9,029 bases of DNA from Clostridiales bacterium (GTDB lineage Bacteria; Bacillota; Clostridia; Oscillospirales; Acutalibacteraceae), in assembly GCA_019421725.1 (NCBI GenBank), contig JAHZES010000020.1, positions 5,887 through 14,915 on the forward strand. The letters are read 5' to 3'. Below are positions 7,093-9,029 of the stretch, piece after piece. The number at the start of each line of letters is the position of its first letter. Position 1 is the stretch's first letter. A model generated the notes under the pieces. That model saw nothing but the letters and a program-made list of their open reading frames with translations. It was not told where the DNA came from and searched no databases. Made by a program: the position numbers and the translations under genes.

Positions 7093-7868
7093 TCCCAATC
7101 CACCTCCTCTGCACGGAATACGGGGCCGTCCTTGCAAACATGCGAATATCCGCCCATTGCGTCTGCGCGCTTTGTTTTGCAGGCGCAAACCAGACAGGCG
7201 CCTACGCCGCATCCCATGCGTTCCTCCAGCGAAACCTGACAGGCCGTTTCCGCCTTTGCCGCAAGGGCCGCGACGCGTTTCAGCATTGCCGTCGGACCGC
7301 AGGCAAAAACCTCCTGCACATCATCCTCCGCAAGCGCCTGCTCCAGCCGGGCGGTAACAAAGCCCTTTTCGCCCAGTGAGCCGTCATCCGTCAGCAGCGA
7401 AACGCGGCAGCCGGCCTGTTCAAAATCCCGCTGCAGAATCGCCGCCGAAGCGCTGCGAAAGCCCAGAATCACCTCGGCGTTCGCACCGAAGCGCCGCGCG
7501 GCGGCCAGCAGCGGCGGCACGCCGATTCCACCGCCGACAAACACGACCCTGCGGCTCGTGTCGCCCAGCGAAAAGCCGTGGCCGAGCGGCCCGAGCAGAT
7601 CGAGCGTTTCCCCCTCCCGGACACCGGCCATCCAGCGCGTGCCTTCGCCGCGAACCTGAAAGACCAGCCGCAGGTTTTTCTCTTCTGCATTCACATCGCA
7701 GATCGAGATCGGCCGGCGAAGTGTTTTGCCCGGCACCATCACATGGACAAACTGTCCCGGCGCCGCTTTTGCGGCCATTTCTCCGGCCTCCACCGTTAAA
7801 TCAAATGTGGTCGCCGCGATCTCGCGCATCGAAATTACACGGCACTGTGCCGTATCGTATGATTTCAT
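7089..7868 (-). CDS. pyrK: Dihydroorotate dehydrogenase B, electron-transfer subunit (FAD and [2Fe-2S])
   Basis: A 259-residue ferredoxin-NADP reductase-like protein that moves electrons from the FMN of PyrD to NAD+. Domains in order: FAD-binding barrel (about 1-100) with the flavin motif RRPISICD (51-58), a nucleotide-binding domain with VVFVGGGIGVPP (108-119) and FACGPTAML (188-196), and a C-terminal iron-sulfur domain. The [2Fe-2S] ligands are Cys220, Cys225, Cys228 and Cys245, in the order expected for PyrK, so the cofactor set looks intact. The start ATG at 7868 has an AAAGGAG site at 7877-7883. It lies 71 nt after pyrF, and its last bases overlap the pyrD start codon by 4 nt, which suggests translational coupling and equal production of the two subunits of the complex. 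Confidence 0.96.
   Translation of the reverse strand: MKSYDTAQCRVISMREIAATTFDLTVEAGEMAAKAAPGQFVHVMVPGKTLRRPISICDVNAEEKNLRLVFQVRGEGTRWMAGVREGETLDLLGPLGHGFSLGDTSRRVVFVGGGIGVPPLLAAARRFGANAEVILGFRSASAAILQRDFEQAGCRVSLLTDDGSLGEKGFVTARLEQALAEDDVQEVFACGPTAMLKRVAALAAKAETACQVSLEERMGCGVGACLVCACKTKRADAMGGYSHVCKDGPVFRAEEVDWE
7101..7110 (-). promoter_or_regulatory. Ribosome binding site that decides the pyrD start
   Basis: AGAGGAGGTG on the minus strand lies inside the last codons of pyrK, 10 nt (from its AGGAGG core) before the pyrD ATG at 7092. It supports this start over the longer open frame that reaches back to 7212. Confidence 0.8.
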
Positions 7869-7939
7869 CCCGTATTCTCCTTTCGGGCGCAGCCGTTCGG
7901 AATCTTTTTCTTCCTCCTCAGTCGTTCGCCGTTCTGCCG

Positions 7940-8878
7940 TCAGAGCGGCAGCAGAATCGCGCCGATCTCCTCAAGAATTGCGTCGCGCATCCGGACGGCT
8001 TCTCTTCTGGCAGCTGCGGCAAAATCTTTGGGGTCGCAGCCCTCCTTCTGATAGGCATACAGAATGGCCCGGGAAGAATTGACCACCGCGCCGAGCCCGT
8101 TTTTATCAAACCCGCCGGCAACGTCCTTTGCGCCGCCGCCCTGAGCGCCGTAGCCCGGCACCAGGAAAAAGGTATGCGGCAGCTCCTTTCTCAACTCGGC
8201 AAGCTGTTCGGGGTAAGTTGCTCCCACTACCGCGCCGACGCCGGAATAACCGTGCCGTCCCGGAAGTTTGCTGCCCCATTCCTCGCAGAAACCGCCCATC
8301 TCACGCATCACGCTGCAGCCCCCTGCAAATTCGCGGTCCTGCAGTTCTCCGGAAGAAGGATTGGACGTTTTGACAAGCACAAAAATCCCCTTATCTTCTT
8401 TTTCACAGACTTCAAGCAGCGGGGTGATCCCGTCGCTGCCGAGGTATCCGTTGACCGTCAGCGCATCGCCCCCGAACGCGGTGAGCTCGTTTTCACCAAC
8501 GCGTGTCTTACCGAGGTGCGCCGCAGCATAAGCGCCCATGGTCGTGCCAATATCATTGCGCTTGCCGTCGATAATAACAAACATTCCTTTTTTGTGTGCA
8601 TAACGGATCGTCTCGCTCAGCGCCTGCATTCCCTGCCAGCCGTACATCTCGTAATATGCGCACTGCGGCTTGACTGCCGGCACAATATCACACAACGCGT
8701 CGATCAGGCTTTTATTGAATTCCAGAATGGCGGCGGCGGCACCCTCCAGCGTTTCTCCGTACGCGCCGAACGCCCGGCTGCGCAGCGGCTCCGGAATAGA
8801 TTCCAGCTTGGGATCCAGCCCGAGCACCGTCGGATTCTGTTTTTGTACGATCCGCATCATCAATCGATCAAGAGACAT
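7940..8878 (-). CDS. pyrF: Orotidine 5'-phosphate decarboxylase, type 2 subfamily
   Basis: A 312-residue cytosolic enzyme that decarboxylates OMP to UMP, the last step of de novo pyrimidine synthesis. It belongs to the longer type 2 subfamily (about 270-310 residues) rather than the roughly 230-residue E. coli/B. subtilis type. The catalytic motif is DGKRNDIGTT at 104-113, with the Asp104, Lys106 and Asp109 charge network. Other family motifs are VLGLDPK (18-24), EFNKSLIDAL (53-62), VKPQCAYYE (69-77), VKTSNPSSGELQ (169-180), and the phosphate-binding VPGYGAQGGG (240-249) and NSSRAILYAY (267-276). The start ATG at 8878 has an AGAAAGGA site at 8889-8896 with a 10-nt spacer. It is the first gene of the unit pyrF-pyrK-pyrD. 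Confidence 0.96.
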   Translation of the reverse strand: MSLDRLMMRIVQKQNPTVLGLDPKLESIPEPLRSRAFGAYGETLEGAAAAILEFNKSLIDALCDIVPAVKPQCAYYEMYGWQGMQALSETIRYAHKKGMFVIIDGKRNDIGTTMGAYAAAHLGKTRVGENELTAFGGDALTVNGYLGSDGITPLLEVCEKEDKGIFVLVKTSNPSSGELQDREFAGGCSVMREMGGFCEEWGSKLPGRHGYSGVGAVVGATYPEQLAELRKELPHTFFLVPGYGAQGGGAKDVAGGFDKNGLGAVVNSSRAILYAYQKEGCDPKDFAAAARREAVRMRDAILEEIGAILLPL

Positions 8879-8888
8879 AAATGCGACA

Positions 8889-8896
8889 TCCTTTCT
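8889..8896 (-). promoter_or_regulatory. Ribosome binding site of pyrF
   Basis: AGAAAGGA on the minus strand, with 10 nt between it and the ATG at 8878. It lies within the short predicted leader of about 29 nt. Confidence 0.65.
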
Positions 8897-8913
8897 GTCT
8901 TACTTTCTTTTTC

Positions 8914-8942
8914 ATTCTACACGATTTTGCAGCCCTCTTCAA
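8914..8942 (-). promoter_or_regulatory. Sigma-A-type promoter of the pyrF-pyrK-pyrD unit
   Basis: On the minus strand a -35 box TTGAAG (8937-8942) and a -10 box TAGAAT (8914-8919) are separated by exactly 17 nt. Transcription should start near 8907, so the leader before the pyrF ATG is only about 29 nt. That is too short for a PyrR-type attenuator. The promoter lies just downstream of the terminator at 8964-8994, so the pyr unit is expected to be transcribed independently of the preceding gene. Confidence 0.65.
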
Positions 8943-8963
8943 GAAATCCCGGCCTCATTTTGC

Positions 8964-8994
8964 AAAAAAAGGCCGTTCGGCAAGCCGAACGACC
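8964..8994 (-). terminator. Intrinsic terminator of the gene beyond the right edge
   Basis: On the minus strand GGTCGTTCGG (8994-8985) and CCGAACGGCC (8980-8971) form a 10-bp stem with one T-G wobble around a CTTG tetraloop (8984-8981), followed at once by seven T residues (8970-8964). This is a textbook rho-independent terminator in the minus direction. On the plus strand the stem is not followed by a T run. It ends the preceding minus-strand transcript and insulates the pyrF promoter. Confidence 0.88.
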
Positions 8995-8999
8995 TAAAT

Positions 9000-9029
9000 T
9001 TAATCTTTTTTCCTGTTTTCCTGTTCCTT
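9000..9029 (-). CDS. Possible 3' end of an upstream gene entering from the right edge (partial)
   Basis: One minus-strand frame reads Lys-Glu-Gln-Glu-Asn-Arg-Lys-Lys-Asp and then TAA at 9002-9000, five bases before the terminator stem. A stop codon just ahead of an intrinsic terminator, and a highly charged tail, fit the end of a coding sequence. Nine codons are too few to identify a product, and the other frames stay open past the hairpin, so this is only a plausible reading. Confidence 0.4.
   Translation of the reverse strand, partial: KEQENRKKD

Noticed and set aside
7093..7212. A 40-codon N-terminal extension of pyrD
   Set aside because: The extension is Arg-rich, overlaps the iron-sulfur domain coding region of pyrK and has no family match. 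The ATG at 7092 has the ATGA overlap and a strong ribosome binding site.
6049..7239. A 396-codon plus-strand open frame across the pyrD region
   Set aside because: It is rich in Arg, His, Ser and Pro, has no domain or ribosome binding site, and lies entirely antisense to well-supported genes (pyrD and the ends of its neighbours).
7869..7918. A second AGGAGG (7913-7918) in the pyrF-pyrK gap, followed 9 nt later by ATT opening a 12-codon frame that ends on the pyrK ATG
   Set aside because: ATT is a very rare start codon and no ATG, GTG or TTG is positioned for this site. pyrK has its own AAAGGAG at 7877-7883. Most likely a purine-rich coincidence.

Overview
The window looks like a chromosomal segment from a Gram-positive anaerobe of the Clostridia. 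An Oscillospiraceae-type gut bacterium is my best guess, inferred from moderate GC content, strong AGGAGG-type ribosome binding sites, sigma-A-like promoters, a class 1B dihydroorotate dehydrogenase with its PyrK partner, and a Firmicutes-style GH2 beta-galactosidase. No mobile element, CRISPR array, rRNA or tRNA is visible.

Layout. At the left edge a minus-strand gene just begins (about 5 codons in view) behind a very good promoter (TTGTAA-17-TATAAT). Next, 107-1393 (minus) encodes an exported lipoprotein with blade-like repeats. A 230-bp divergent intergenic region (1394-1623) carries its promoter and the control region of a plus-strand cytoplasmic beta-galactosidase (1624-4641). An 18-bp-arm hairpin at 4672-4721 lies between that gene and the convergent minus-strand genes and probably terminates both sides.

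The right half is a minus-strand transcription unit read right to left: pyrF (OMP decarboxylase, type 2), pyrK (electron-transfer subunit), pyrD (class 1B catalytic subunit; its ATG overlaps the pyrK stop as ATGA), then a polytopic membrane protein of the DUF6056-like type 30 nt further on. The unit has its own promoter (TTGAAG-17-TAGAAT) only about 30 nt before pyrF. It is insulated from the preceding gene, which lies off the right edge, by a perfect-looking intrinsic terminator at 8964-8994.

How they work together. PyrD and PyrK together oxidise dihydroorotate to orotate with NAD+, and PyrF performs the last step to UMP. PyrE, which lies between them in the pathway, is not in the window. 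The beta-galactosidase would hydrolyse imported beta-galactosides in the cytoplasm. The lipoprotein and the membrane protein have no assignable function.

I found no strong evidence of a new biological system. The points most worth a second look are the activator-type layout upstream of the beta-galactosidase, the membrane protein attached to the pyr unit, and the cysteine-rich propeller-like lipoprotein.
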